Translations under genes and position numbers: made by a program | From: CALNXN01 sp942490645 | Lineage (GTDB): Bacteria > Pseudomonadota > Alphaproteobacteria > Rhodobacterales > Rhodobacteraceae | DNA: 64,000 bases | Direction: 5' to 3' | NCBI GenBank assembly: GCA_942490645.1 | Contig: CALNXN010000010.1 | Coordinates: 124,001 to 188,000, forward strand | Shown: in pieces, positions 41,642-49,594 of the stretch | How positions within the stretch are numbered: position 1 is the stretch's first letter | Layout of the letters: each line of letters starts with the position of its first letter | The notes under the pieces: generated by a model | What the model was told of the DNA's origin: nothing | Databases searched by the model: none | Seen by the model: only the letters and a program-made list of their open reading frames with translations

Positions 41642-42463
41642 CTAGTGCAGCGCCTGTTCGAATATGTTGGGGCCGGACATCACGTTGATGCCGCCCGAAA
41701 CGGGGATGATCGCGCCAGTGACGTAAGCCCCGCCCAAACCGCAGAGAAACAGAATGCAGCCTGCGATATCGGTGTCCGTGCCGACGCGCCCCAGCGGGAC
41801 ATCGTCCCCCACTTTGGAACGCATGTTTTCATCCGCCGTCGCAAAGGCGGTCATGCGGGACACAAACGGCCCCGGTGCGAGCGCGTTGACGGTGACGTGG
41901 TGGCCCGCCAGTTCCTTGCCCAGAATGCGCGTCAGGTGGTGCACCGCGGATTTGGAGGCGGAGTAACTATAGGCTCCGTCGCCCATTTCGCGTTCACCCA
42001 TCACAGAGCCGACATTGATGACGCGCGCGGGATCATCAACCGATCCAGAGGCGATCAGCATCGGCAACAGCTGTTGTGTGAGGTGAAACAGCCCGGCGAC
42101 ATTGACGTTCATCACCTTTTCCCAGGCATGAAACGGAAACTGCCCCATCGGTGCGCCCCAGGTTATCCCGGCATTATTCATCAGGATATCAAGAGTTTGC
42201 GTGTGGTTCTTCACCTCGGCCACCAAGGCGTCGATGCTGTCGCTGCTGCCGACGTCGCCAACAAATCCGATAGCCTTTCCCGATGCCCCGAGCGCGTTGA
42301 GCTCTGCTGCGACGGCTTCGCAGGCGCCGGGTTTGCGCGAGGCCATCAAAACGGTGGCCCCGGCCCGCACCAGCGCTTCGGCGGCCATGCGGCCAATGCC
42401 CGTGGCCCCGCCGGTGACAAGCGCGGTTTTACCTTCCAGCCCAAACAGCGTTTGAATGTCCAT
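41642..42463 (-). CDS. SDR-family oxidoreductase
   Basis: A 273-residue classical SDR. The cofactor loop is TGGATGIGRMAAEAL near residue 17; an Arg in beta-2 (MASRKPG) favours NADP. NNAGITWG, a Ser in NVGSVMGE and the YSYSASK triad segment complete the active site. It is the third gene of the minus-strand run ACAD-ACAD-SDR-thiolase. Together these could form a beta-oxidation round in which this enzyme oxidises the 3-hydroxyacyl-CoA. Confidence 0.92.
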   Translation of the reverse strand: MDIQTLFGLEGKTALVTGGATGIGRMAAEALVRAGATVLMASRKPGACEAVAAELNALGASGKAIGFVGDVGSSDSIDALVAEVKNHTQTLDILMNNAGITWGAPMGQFPFHAWEKVMNVNVAGLFHLTQQLLPMLIASGSVDDPARVINVGSVMGEREMGDGAYSYSASKSAVHHLTRILGKELAGHHVTVNALAPGPFVSRMTAFATADENMRSKVGDDVPLGRVGTDTDIAGCILFLCGLGGAYVTGAIIPVSGGINVMSGPNIFEQALH

Positions 42464-42466
42464 TTC

Positions 42467-43582
42467 TCAGAATCCTCTCAGCCGCGCGACCTGTTCGGCG
42501 TGATAGCTGTAATCGCCCAGCCATTCCGCCGACACCCGCGCGCGTTTCATGTAAAAGCCCATATCGAAGGCATCGGTCATGCCGATCCCGCCGTGCATCT
42601 GCACCCCTTCGATCACCGCCAGTTTCGCCGTCGACGTGGCGCGCGCCTTGGCCAAAGACACAGCCAGCCCCGCGTTGCCCGGGTCTTCATCCAATTTGCG
42701 GCCCGCGTGCATGACAGCCGATGCGGTCACTTCGACCTCGCACCACAGATGTGCCGCGCGGTGTTGCAGGGCCTGAAAGCTGCCGATCGGCACGCCAAAT
42801 TGTTTGCGCTCCTTGAGGTATCCGACCGTCATGCCAAAGGCGCCGGCACTCAGCCCGGTCATCTCGGCTGCCAATGCGGCCTGCCCTGCGGCCAAGGCGG
42901 GCGCAATCACATCCACCCCGTGGTCGACCTGCCCCAGCACATCGTCGCCGGTGGCTTCTACATCCGCAAAATCAATGCGTGCACTGTCGCGGGCATCGAT
43001 CATGTTCTGCGCATTGCGCGAAATTCCGGCGCGGTCCGCGGGGATATCAAACAGTGTCAGCCCCTCGTCTGTGCGCGCCAGAACCAGCAACCGATCCGCC
43101 AATGCACCATCGACAACAAAGGTCTTGGCACCGTTCAGCCGGAACCCGTTGCCGTCTTTGGTGGCGCGCATTTCGGTGCCGTCGGGGTTGTGTTTGTTGC
43201 CTTCGTCGATGGCCAGCGCATAGGTCGTGGTGCCTGCGGCGATGGCTTTGAGCGCCTCCAGACTGCGCGCGCCGCTGACCTGTTTCAAGGCCGTGGCCGC
43301 GATCACGGCGGTGGACAGAAACGGGCTCGTCACCAGCGTTTTGCCCAGTTCCGTGGCCAGAATACCCGCCGCCGCATGCCCCATGTCGGAGCCGCCCGCG
43401 GCTTCGGGCACCAGAATGCCGGCCCAGCCCATATTGGCCATCTCGGCCCAGAGTTTCGCGTCATGCGTCTTCCCGGCGTCACGCAGATCGCGCAGGTGTT
43501 TGACCGGGGCTGCATCGTCCAGAAACCCGCGCGCGGCATCCGCAAGCATGGTTTCTTCTTCGGTGTGAATGAGTTTTGCCAT
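42467..43582 (-). CDS. Acyl-CoA dehydrogenase (shorter partner of an adjacent pair)
   Basis: A 371-residue acyl-CoA dehydrogenase fold protein. The ATG at 43582 gives MAKLIHTEEETMLADAARGF; the frame extends further but overlaps the upstream ACAD gene. The C-terminal region reads IEGVQMHGGIGMTDAFDMGF, without the usual GGT(S/T)E flavin motif found in its neighbour. Pairs of unlike ACAD genes side by side often form alpha2beta2 enzymes in which only one partner has a full active site, as known for steroid-degrading FadE pairs. That arrangement is inferred here. Confidence 0.88.
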   Translation of the reverse strand: MAKLIHTEEETMLADAARGFLDDAAPVKHLRDLRDAGKTHDAKLWAEMANMGWAGILVPEAAGGSDMGHAAAGILATELGKTLVTSPFLSTAVIAATALKQVSGARSLEALKAIAAGTTTYALAIDEGNKHNPDGTEMRATKDGNGFRLNGAKTFVVDGALADRLLVLARTDEGLTLFDIPADRAGISRNAQNMIDARDSARIDFADVEATGDDVLGQVDHGVDVIAPALAAGQAALAAEMTGLSAGAFGMTVGYLKERKQFGVPIGSFQALQHRAAHLWCEVEVTASAVMHAGRKLDEDPGNAGLAVSLAKARATSTAKLAVIEGVQMHGGIGMTDAFDMGFYMKRARVSAEWLGDYSYHAEQVARLRGF

Positions 43583-43587
43583 ATGTC

Positions 43588-44757
43588 TTACCCCGGAAGC
43601 CCGAGCACGCGGCGTGACACGATCGACAGCATCACCTCCGATGTGCCGCCTTCGATTGAATTGGCCTTGGTGCGCAGCCAATCGGCGGGGCGGTTGCCCA
43701 GTGGTCCGTCCCATTCCAGCGCGTCAGAGCCACCTGCCGCCATCATCAATTCGTGGCGTTGCTTGTTCAATTCGGTACCCATGTATTTCAACATGGCCGA
43801 GGCGTCGCCGACTTCTCCGCCGGTTTCCGCCATGTCTTTGTAACGCTCCAGCGTCAGCGACATGGCCAGCGTATCAACCTCGCAGCGCATGGCATCCGCG
43901 CGCAGGGTGGCATCCGTCAACCCGCCCTCTCCGGCGGTTTCGGCAAGGATCGCACCCAAGGCGCGCGCGCCAAGCTGGCCACTGGCCGAGATCATCGAAC
44001 GTTCATGCGTCAGCAGGTATTTGGCAACGTCCCAGCCACGGTTGACCTCGCCGACGACCTGTTCCTTGGGGAATTTTACATCGTCGAAAAACGTCTCGCA
44101 AAACGGGGAAGCGCCGGAAATCAGCTTGATGGGTCGCGTGCTGACGCCGGGGCTGGACATGTCGATCAGAACAAAGGAAATGCCCTTGTGTTTGGGCGCG
44201 TCGCGATCTGTGCGCACCAGTGCGAAAATCCAGTCCGCCTTGTCCGCATAAGAGGTCCAGACCTTTTGTCCGTTGACCAGCCAGTGATCGCCCTTGTCTT
44301 CGCATTTGGTCTGCAGGCTGGCCAGATCGGACCCGGCCCCCGGTTCCGAATAGCCCTGACACCAGCGTATTTCACCGCGCGCGATGGGCGGCAGGTAATG
44401 CTGTTTCTGCTCTTCGGTGCCGAAATGCAAAAGGGCCGGCCCCAGCATCCAGATGCCAAAGCTCTGCAAGGGACTGCGCGCTTTGATCCGGCCCATCTCC
44501 TCGTGGAAAATCTTTTCCTCGTCGCGGCTCAACCCGGCCCCGCCATAGGCCTTGGGCCATGTCGGCACGGTGTAGCCCTTGGCGGCTGCGGCCTCCAACC
44601 AGGCGCGCTGTGCGGGGGATGAAAACTCCCAGGTCTTGCCGCCCCAGCAGATCGTCTCTTCGGTGTTCTGCCCATCGCGCATTTCAGGTGGGCAGTGCGC
44701 CTCCAGCCACGTACGCAGGTCCGCGCGAAAGCTTTCAAGATTGCTCTTGTCTGACAT
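43588..44757 (-). CDS. Acyl-CoA dehydrogenase (longer partner of an adjacent pair)
   Basis: A 389-residue flavoprotein. RWCQGYSEPGAGSDLASLQT near residue 130 is the FAD/substrate segment, and LRTKANSIEGGTSEVMLSIV at the C-terminus carries the conserved GGTSE adenine-binding motif. The ATG at 44757 has GGGAGG upstream, and a longer in-frame start is not needed. It is the first gene of the minus-strand run and is followed after 5 bp by the shorter ACAD. FadE26-like features suggest a branched or cyclic acyl side chain as substrate; this is inference. Confidence 0.9.
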   Translation of the reverse strand: MSDKSNLESFRADLRTWLEAHCPPEMRDGQNTEETICWGGKTWEFSSPAQRAWLEAAAAKGYTVPTWPKAYGGAGLSRDEEKIFHEEMGRIKARSPLQSFGIWMLGPALLHFGTEEQKQHYLPPIARGEIRWCQGYSEPGAGSDLASLQTKCEDKGDHWLVNGQKVWTSYADKADWIFALVRTDRDAPKHKGISFVLIDMSSPGVSTRPIKLISGASPFCETFFDDVKFPKEQVVGEVNRGWDVAKYLLTHERSMISASGQLGARALGAILAETAGEGGLTDATLRADAMRCEVDTLAMSLTLERYKDMAETGGEVGDASAMLKYMGTELNKQRHELMMAAGGSDALEWDGPLGNRPADWLRTKANSIEGGTSEVMLSIVSRRVLGLPG

Positions 44758-44796
44758 AGTTTCCTCCCTGGCGGCTCCTTCGGCCGTGTTCCGCAC

Positions 44797-44808
44797 TGCA
44801 AAATTGCA
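44797..44808. promoter_or_regulatory. TGCAA-AA-TTGCA palindrome between divergent ACAD and MDR genes
   Basis: A 5-bp inverted repeat with a 2-bp centre in the 132-bp divergent promoter region, 40 bp upstream of the ACAD ATG. On the plus strand TTGACA at 44822-44827 is a good -35 element for the MDR gene, with CCCTAT after a 17-bp spacer. The repeat shares its half-sites with the livK and marR upstream repeats but the spacing differs. Confidence 0.35.
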
Positions 44809-44889
44809 TTTCGAAATTCGATTGACAAGACAGATTTTGCCCGGCCCTATTGCGACCACACGTCACCAAACCTTTCGGAGAATAACACC

Positions 44890-45885
44890 ATGAAAGCCAT
44901 GCTGAGCCATGCCCCCGGCGGACCTGAAACGCTGGAGCTGACCGAGCTGCCGACGCCCGAGCCGAAAAAGGGCGAGGTGCGGGTGCGCGTGCGTGCGGCA
45001 GGCTTGAACTTTCCTGATACGCTGATCATTCGTGACCTTTACCAGATGAAACCGCCGCGCCCCTTTGCGCCAGGTGGCGAGGTCGCGGGCGACGTCGAAG
45101 CGGTGGGCGAAGGGGTCACGGGCGTGACCGTAGGCGACCGTGTGCTGGCGCTGACCGGGCACGGCGGCTTTGCCACGCATGTGATCATCAAGGCCGCATC
45201 CGTTATCCCAATTCCCGACGACATGCCCTATGAAGACGCGGCCTGTTTTATTTTTACCTACGGCACCTCGCATCACGCGCTGAAAGACCGCGCAGAGGTG
45301 CAGCCGGGTGAAAGCGTGCTGATCCTGGGGGCTGCGGGCGGTGTCGGTGTGGCCGCGATCGAGCTGGCCAAGGCCGCCGGTGCGCGGGTGATTGCGGCTG
45401 TGTCCTCTGATGACAAGGCCACGTTTTGCAAAGAGGTCGGCGCGGATGAAACCATCGTCTATCCGCGCGAGATGGACCGCGATGCGCAAAAGGCATTCTC
45501 GAATGAAATCAAACGCCTGTCCGGTGCGGAGGGTGTCGATGTTGTCTATGACGCGGTGGGCGGCGACTATGCCGAACCCGCCATTCGGGCGCTGGCTTGG
45601 AAGGGGCGTTTTCTGGTCGTGGGCTTTCCCGCGGGCATCCCGAAAATTCCGCTGAACCTGACCCTGCTCAAGGGCTGTCAGATCGTCGGCGTGTTCTGGG
45701 GCGCGTCCGTCTACCGCGAACCCGAAGGCCATGCGGAAAACATGAAAGAGCTGTTCGCGATGTATGCAGCAGGTCAGGTCAAGCCGCGCATTTCAGCGCA
45801 TTTCCCGCTGGAAAAGGCGCCCGAAGCGCTCGTGCTGATGCAAGACCGCAAGGTGCTGGGCAAAGTCGTGCTGCGCGTTGACTGA
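44890..45885 (+). CDS. NADPH:quinone oxidoreductase family protein (zinc-independent MDR)
   Basis: A 331-residue medium-chain dehydrogenase/reductase. GroES-like residues 1-120 include AAGLNFPDTLIIRDLY and APGGEVAGDVEAVGEG. The nucleotide-binding loop is LGAAGGVGVAAIELAKAAGA near residue 145-164. The zinc ligands of alcohol dehydrogenases are lacking, as expected for quinone oxidoreductases and enoyl reductases. TTTCGGAG lies before the ATG. In this island it may reduce an enoyl-CoA or an unsaturated ketone. Confidence 0.92.
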   Translation: MKAMLSHAPGGPETLELTELPTPEPKKGEVRVRVRAAGLNFPDTLIIRDLYQMKPPRPFAPGGEVAGDVEAVGEGVTGVTVGDRVLALTGHGGFATHVIIKAASVIPIPDDMPYEDAACFIFTYGTSHHALKDRAEVQPGESVLILGAAGGVGVAAIELAKAAGARVIAAVSSDDKATFCKEVGADETIVYPREMDRDAQKAFSNEIKRLSGAEGVDVVYDAVGGDYAEPAIRALAWKGRFLVVGFPAGIPKIPLNLTLLKGCQIVGVFWGASVYREPEGHAENMKELFAMYAAGQVKPRISAHFPLEKAPEALVLMQDRKVLGKVVLRVD

Positions 45886-45889
45886 CCGG

Positions 45890-46546
45890 TCACGTCAGAT
45901 GCGCGCAATCGTTGAACCCCCGCACCGTCATGCGCTCGCCTTGAACAACAAGGCGAGAGATCGATCCGTTTTCCGCGCCCCGAAAGGCAAAGGGCTCCGA
46001 GCCGGACGCCACGGCCAATGCCGCCGCGACAACGCCGCCATGCACGACGACCGCGACGCTCTCATTCGGGTGTGCGGAACCGATGCGCAACAATCCGCGC
46101 CGTACCCGTGTCTGGACCGCGGCCGTGGTTTCGGCACCGGGGATCTCGCCCCACTCCTGCCGGGCAAAGGCGCGCTGAAAGGCCGGATCGTTTTGCGCCG
46201 CCTTGATCCGGTAGAGCCCGCCATCCCAATCGCCCAGATGCACCTCGTGCAGGTCCGGGTCCTCGATGGGCGTGAGGCCAAGGGCAGCCGCGAGCGGGGC
46301 CGCCGTTTGATGCGTGCGGCGCAGTTTGGTGACGTAGATCGCCCCCAATACCGCATCGCGCAACCGTTCGGCCACCGCGCGAGCCTGCGCTTCGCCTTCG
46401 GGGCGCAACGCAGGATCGCCGTGCCCGTCCTTCAGCGCAAAGCTGACACCGGGGCGCGCGGCTTCGGTTTCCCCGTGGCGGATCAGGATCAGATCAGACG
46501 CCCCTTGAGGCAATGTGAAACGGGGCTGGCGGTATTCTTGGGTCAT
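45890..46546 (-). CDS. Histidine phosphatase family protein (second copy)
   Basis: A 218-residue phosphoglycerate-mutase-like phosphatase. The nucleophile motif LILIRHGETEAARPG lies near residue 20, the second Arg in KLRRTHQTAAPLA, and the second catalytic His in VVVHGGVVAAAL. Unlike the protein at 38666-39310 it keeps both active histidines. It converges on the MDR gene (4 bp apart) and is divergent from a crotonase gene. Its substrate is not evident; a CobC/alpha-ribazole-type or general phosphatase role is possible. Confidence 0.88.
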   Translation of the reverse strand: MTQEYRQPRFTLPQGASDLILIRHGETEAARPGVSFALKDGHGDPALRPEGEAQARAVAERLRDAVLGAIYVTKLRRTHQTAAPLAAALGLTPIEDPDLHEVHLGDWDGGLYRIKAAQNDPAFQRAFARQEWGEIPGAETTAAVQTRVRRGLLRIGSAHPNESVAVVVHGGVVAAALAVASGSEPFAFRGAENGSISRLVVQGERMTVRGFNDCAHLT

Positions 46547-46598
46547 GCGGTGGCCTCTGCCGGAACATCTGACCGCCATTAGAAAGAAAGCTCAGACG

Positions 46599-47414
46599 AT
46601 GACAACTCGAAACCTCGACACCGGGACGGATCATGTGCTGTGCCATGTGACGGACCACATCGCCACGATCACGCTGAACCGCCCTGACAAGCGCAATGCC
46701 ATCGGCAGCGCCGAGATGGCGGCCCTTGGCCGCGCGCTCGAGATGACGCAAGCCGATGAAGACACCCGTGTCGTGGTTCTGACCGGGGCCGGTGGCGCGT
46801 TTTGCGCCGGTGGTGATATTGCCGGGATGGGCGACAATCTGGGCGACGCGACGCTGGAGGACAAGATCAGCGGTTTGCGCGACGCACAAGAGGCGACGAC
46901 CCTGCGCCTTTATGATCATGCCAAGCCGACCATCGCGGCCCTGCCCGGTGTGGCTGCTGGTGCCGGCATGTCGTTGGCGCTGGCCTGCGATTTGCGCGTG
47001 GCTGTCGAAGGGGCCGCTCTGGTGCCTGCGTTCGGGGCCATTGGCGCGTCGGGCGATTTCGGCGGCAGTTGGCTTTTGTCGCGGCTGATCGGGCCGGGGC
47101 GCGCCAAGGAGGTCTATTTCACAGGGCGCAGGATCGAGACCAAAGAGGCCCAGCATCTGGGTGTCTTCAACACGGTTTTCGCCGCCGATGTTTATACCGA
47201 TCAAGTGCAAGCCGTGGCCGCGCATATCGCGTCACAGGCTCCGGTTGCGCTGAAATATATGAAGGAAAACAGCAATCTGGCGCAGGTTGCTGATCTGAAA
47301 ACCACCCTCGCCCAGGAAGCCGATCGCATGATGCGCTGCCTGCATACCCAAGATCACACACAGGCGGTCGAGGCGTTTTTCGCCAAGCGTCCGCCCGTCT
47401 TTCAGGGCCGCTGA
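46599..47414 (+). CDS. Enoyl-CoA hydratase/isomerase family protein
   Basis: A 271-residue crotonase. The oxyanion segments are GAGGAFCAGGDIAGMGDN near residue 60-77 and GVAAGAGMSLALACDLRVA near residue 112. A typical helix follows (LLSRLIGPGRAKEVYFTGR). The predicted Glu of the 2-enoyl hydratases is replaced in SGDFGGSWLL, where an Asp is found, so isomerase or hydrolase activity is possible. The chosen ATG begins MTTRNLDTG; upstream in-frame sequence overlaps the divergent phosphatase. It heads a three-gene set with an MDR and a MaoC gene. Confidence 0.9.
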   Translation: MTTRNLDTGTDHVLCHVTDHIATITLNRPDKRNAIGSAEMAALGRALEMTQADEDTRVVVLTGAGGAFCAGGDIAGMGDNLGDATLEDKISGLRDAQEATTLRLYDHAKPTIAALPGVAAGAGMSLALACDLRVAVEGAALVPAFGAIGASGDFGGSWLLSRLIGPGRAKEVYFTGRRIETKEAQHLGVFNTVFAADVYTDQVQAVAAHIASQAPVALKYMKENSNLAQVADLKTTLAQEADRMMRCLHTQDHTQAVEAFFAKRPPVFQGR

Positions 47415-47433
47415 GCCAGAAGGAAACCACCCC

Positions 47434-48438
47434 ATGACAAACCGACAGGTCATCGTTGCCGAACTGCCCACGGACGCGCTGGAGCCGCGCCATTTCGAAG
47501 TGCAGGACGCGCCCATGCCCAGCCCCAAGGACGGCGAGGTGTTGCTCCGGGTGATCTTGATGTCCATTGATGCGGCCAACCGCGCATGGATGCAGGGCGC
47601 CACCTACCGCGATGCGGTCAACGCGGGCGACGTGATGCCCACATATGCGGTCTGCGAAGTGGTCGAAAGCCGCTCTGATGCGCTGGCAAAAGGCGATATC
47701 GTCGCCACCGAAACCACGTGGTCGGAATACGTCACGGCCCCCGCGCGCAAGGTGCAGAAAATGCCCCGCGTGCCGCAGCTTTCGAACTTGCTGTCGGTCT
47801 TTGGCGTGGCGGGCCTGACCGCGTTTCACGGGCTGCTGAGCGTGGGTCGTCCTGTTGCGGGCGAAACGGTCGTCGTCTCTGCGGCCGCCGGTGCAGTGGG
47901 CGGTTATGTCGGCCAGATCGCCAAGGCCATCGGCTGCCGCGTCGTTGGCATCGCGGGTGGTGCGGAGAAATGCAAATGGGTGGTGGATGAGCTGGGGTTT
48001 GACGCCTGCGTGGATTATCGCGATGCGGGCATGATGAAGGCGCTCAAGGCCGCCTGCCCCAATGGCGTGGATGTGTATTTTGACAACGTCGGCGGGCAAG
48101 TTCTTGAAAGCGTGCTCTTTTTCATGAACGAACGGGGCCGTATCGCCTGTTGTGGCGCGATCAGCCAATATGACGGTGCCAACCCCTCTGGCCCGCGCAA
48201 CCTGCCGGGTCTTGTGGTGGTCAAACGCCTGCGGATGGAGGGGTTCATCCTTTATGATTTCGCCGCCGACAACGCCAAGGCCACGCGCGGATTGCAGCAT
48301 TGGGTCAGCACCGGACAGATCAAGGTGTTTGAGGATATCGTCGAAGGGCTGGAGAATGCGCCGCATGCGCTGATCGGTCTGCTGGCGGGCGACAACAAGG
48401 GCAAGCGCATGGTGCGCGTCGCCCCCGATCCAGCATAA
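47434..48438 (+). CDS. NADP-dependent oxidoreductase, leukotriene B4 dehydrogenase/CurA-type MDR
   Basis: A 334-residue MDR of the prostaglandin-reductase/CurA group. The sequence has DAANRAWMQGATYRDAV, the nucleotide loop SAAAGAVGGYVGQIAKAIGC near residue 150, AGGAEKCKWVVDELGFDAC, and FDNVGGQVLESVLFFMNE, all typical. The MEGFILYDF segment near residue 265 is also characteristic. Members reduce alpha,beta-unsaturated ketones with NADPH. It lies 19 bp after the crotonase and 11 bp before the MaoC gene, pointing to enone or enoyl reduction. Confidence 0.92.
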   Translation: MTNRQVIVAELPTDALEPRHFEVQDAPMPSPKDGEVLLRVILMSIDAANRAWMQGATYRDAVNAGDVMPTYAVCEVVESRSDALAKGDIVATETTWSEYVTAPARKVQKMPRVPQLSNLLSVFGVAGLTAFHGLLSVGRPVAGETVVVSAAAGAVGGYVGQIAKAIGCRVVGIAGGAEKCKWVVDELGFDACVDYRDAGMMKALKAACPNGVDVYFDNVGGQVLESVLFFMNERGRIACCGAISQYDGANPSGPRNLPGLVVVKRLRMEGFILYDFAADNAKATRGLQHWVSTGQIKVFEDIVEGLENAPHALIGLLAGDNKGKRMVRVAPDPA

Positions 48439-48449
48439 GGGAGGCGCAT

Positions 48450-48920
48450 ATGTCTGCATTGCAAAAGGCGTTGGAAACCACGCAGGCGCTGGTTGGCACC
48501 GAAGTGGGCGTGTCCAACTGGATCACCGTGGACCAGCCGATGATCGACAAATTCGCCGATGTGACCCATGACACCCAATGGATTCACATCGACCCCGAAC
48601 GCGCCGCCGCCGAAACCCCGTTTGGCGGCACGATCGCGCATGGGTTTCTGACCCTCAGCCTCGCCAGCCGCTTTGCCTATGACTGCTTTCCGATGATGCC
48701 GGGGCAAGTGATGGGCATCAATTACGGCATGAACCGGCTGCGGTTTCTCAACCCCGTCAAAGCCGGCGCGCGCCTGCGGGGTCGCTTTACGCTGCAATCG
48801 GTCAAGGCGCGGTCCGAGCGGGAGATCTTGCGCGAAAACCTCCTGACGGTCGAGATCGAGGGGGAAAAGACACCCGCCTTGATCGCGGAGTGGTTGGGGC
48901 TGGCGGTATTTGACAGCTGA
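48450..48920 (+). CDS. MaoC-family dehydratase (R-specific enoyl-CoA hydratase type)
   Basis: A 156-residue single-hotdog hydratase. The hydratase-2 motif is clear: FADVTHDTQWIHIDPERA with the catalytic Asp and His, then FGGTIAHGFLTLSLASRF. Such enzymes add water to trans-2-enoyl-CoA to give the (R)-3-hydroxy product, complementing the (S)-specific crotonases of the island. AAGGGAGG lies upstream of the ATG. It is the last gene of the crotonase-MDR-MaoC set. Confidence 0.94.
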   Translation: MSALQKALETTQALVGTEVGVSNWITVDQPMIDKFADVTHDTQWIHIDPERAAAETPFGGTIAHGFLTLSLASRFAYDCFPMMPGQVMGINYGMNRLRFLNPVKAGARLRGRFTLQSVKARSEREILRENLLTVEIEGEKTPALIAEWLGLAVFDS

Positions 48921-48930
48921 CCGGCGAGGC

Positions 48931-49027
48931 CGCTTCGTCTGCTAAGCGCAATGCCAATCCGTCGACAAATTGGCTGCGGTAATGCCGCGCCAAGGACCAG
49001 CGGAGTGTCTGCTATGCGGACGAAGCG
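48931..49027. repeat. Distant inverted repeat after the MaoC gene
   Basis: CGCTTCGTCTGC at 48931-48942 and GCGGACGAAGCG at 49016-49027 are complementary in 11 of 12 positions across a 73-bp spacer. The interval between the MaoC stop and the marR stop is otherwise featureless. It could be a remnant mobile or intergenic repeat, or a fold in either converging transcript. No T-run follows. Confidence 0.3.
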
Positions 49028-49073
49028 CCATTTCGCTGCGGCTGTGCCAATGACTGCTTAAAAAAACTGACTT

Positions 49074-49520
49074 CTAAGTCAGATTACCAGGGGCATCTGC
49101 GATCAAGCGATGAAGCAGGTCGGAAAGCTGCTCCAAATCTTCCTCGGTCCAGCGGTCACGAAAAATATAGCCTGCTTGTTTTGTGAATGTGACACGCGCT
49201 TCGTGAACTTTCTCCAGCCCAGATTCGGTCAGGACTACAAATGCCAACCTTGCGTCCCTTTCGTCCGTTTGTCGCGCTACCACCCCGATCTTCTCCAAGG
49301 GCGCTGCCATACGCGTTACCGTCGACGCGCTCACGTGCATCCGCTTTGCAAGTTCGACACGGGACAGGCGATGTAGAGGCGCTTGTTCCAAGTGCATGAG
49401 GAGAAAAACCTCGTTCACCGAGAGACCGTGGACCGAAGCGAAATCGCCCGAAAGTCGTGCTTTGATCTGATCCGCTGATTGTAGAAGGCGAAGAGTATTT
49501 GTGAGGCATAAATCATTCAT
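49074..49520 (-). CDS. MarR-family transcriptional regulator
   Basis: A 148-residue winged-helix repressor. The DNA-binding core is RVELAKRMHVSASTVTRMAAPLEKIG followed by the wing VVARQTDERDARLAFVVLTE, and the dimer helices lie at both ends (LLQSADQIKARL and LEQLSDLLHRLIADAPG). The ATG at 49520 begins MNDLCLTNTLRLL; a longer frame to 49595 crosses the operator. It is divergent from a small membrane gene and faces the MaoC set. MarR proteins respond to acyl- or aryl-CoA or phenolic ligands and usually repress themselves. Confidence 0.92.
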   Translation of the reverse strand: MNDLCLTNTLRLLQSADQIKARLSGDFASVHGLSVNEVFLLMHLEQAPLHRLSRVELAKRMHVSASTVTRMAAPLEKIGVVARQTDERDARLAFVVLTESGLEKVHEARVTFTKQAGYIFRDRWTEEDLEQLSDLLHRLIADAPGNLT

Positions 49521-49541
49521 GTGGATATCGTATACATATTG

Positions 49542-49555
49542 CTTGCACATGCAAG
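49542..49555. promoter_or_regulatory. Palindromic candidate MarR operator
   Basis: CTTGC-ACAT-GCAAG is a 14-bp perfect inverted repeat in the short divergent region between marR and the membrane gene. It is followed by TTGCAAT (49560-49566) and preceded by A/T-rich sequence (TATACATATTG) suited to a promoter. It lies 22 bp upstream of the marR ATG, the usual place for autorepression. Confidence 0.6.
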
Positions 49556-49594
49556 TACATTGCAATACTGGTGCGCGAATTATCCTGATCAACA

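Noticed and set aside
40856..43843. A 995-codon open frame on the plus strand
   Set aside because: It lies opposite the thiolase, SDR and two ACAD genes, whose proteins match families along their whole length. The translated product is His/Arg/Gly-rich without any recognisable domain, as expected for the antisense of GC-rich genes.
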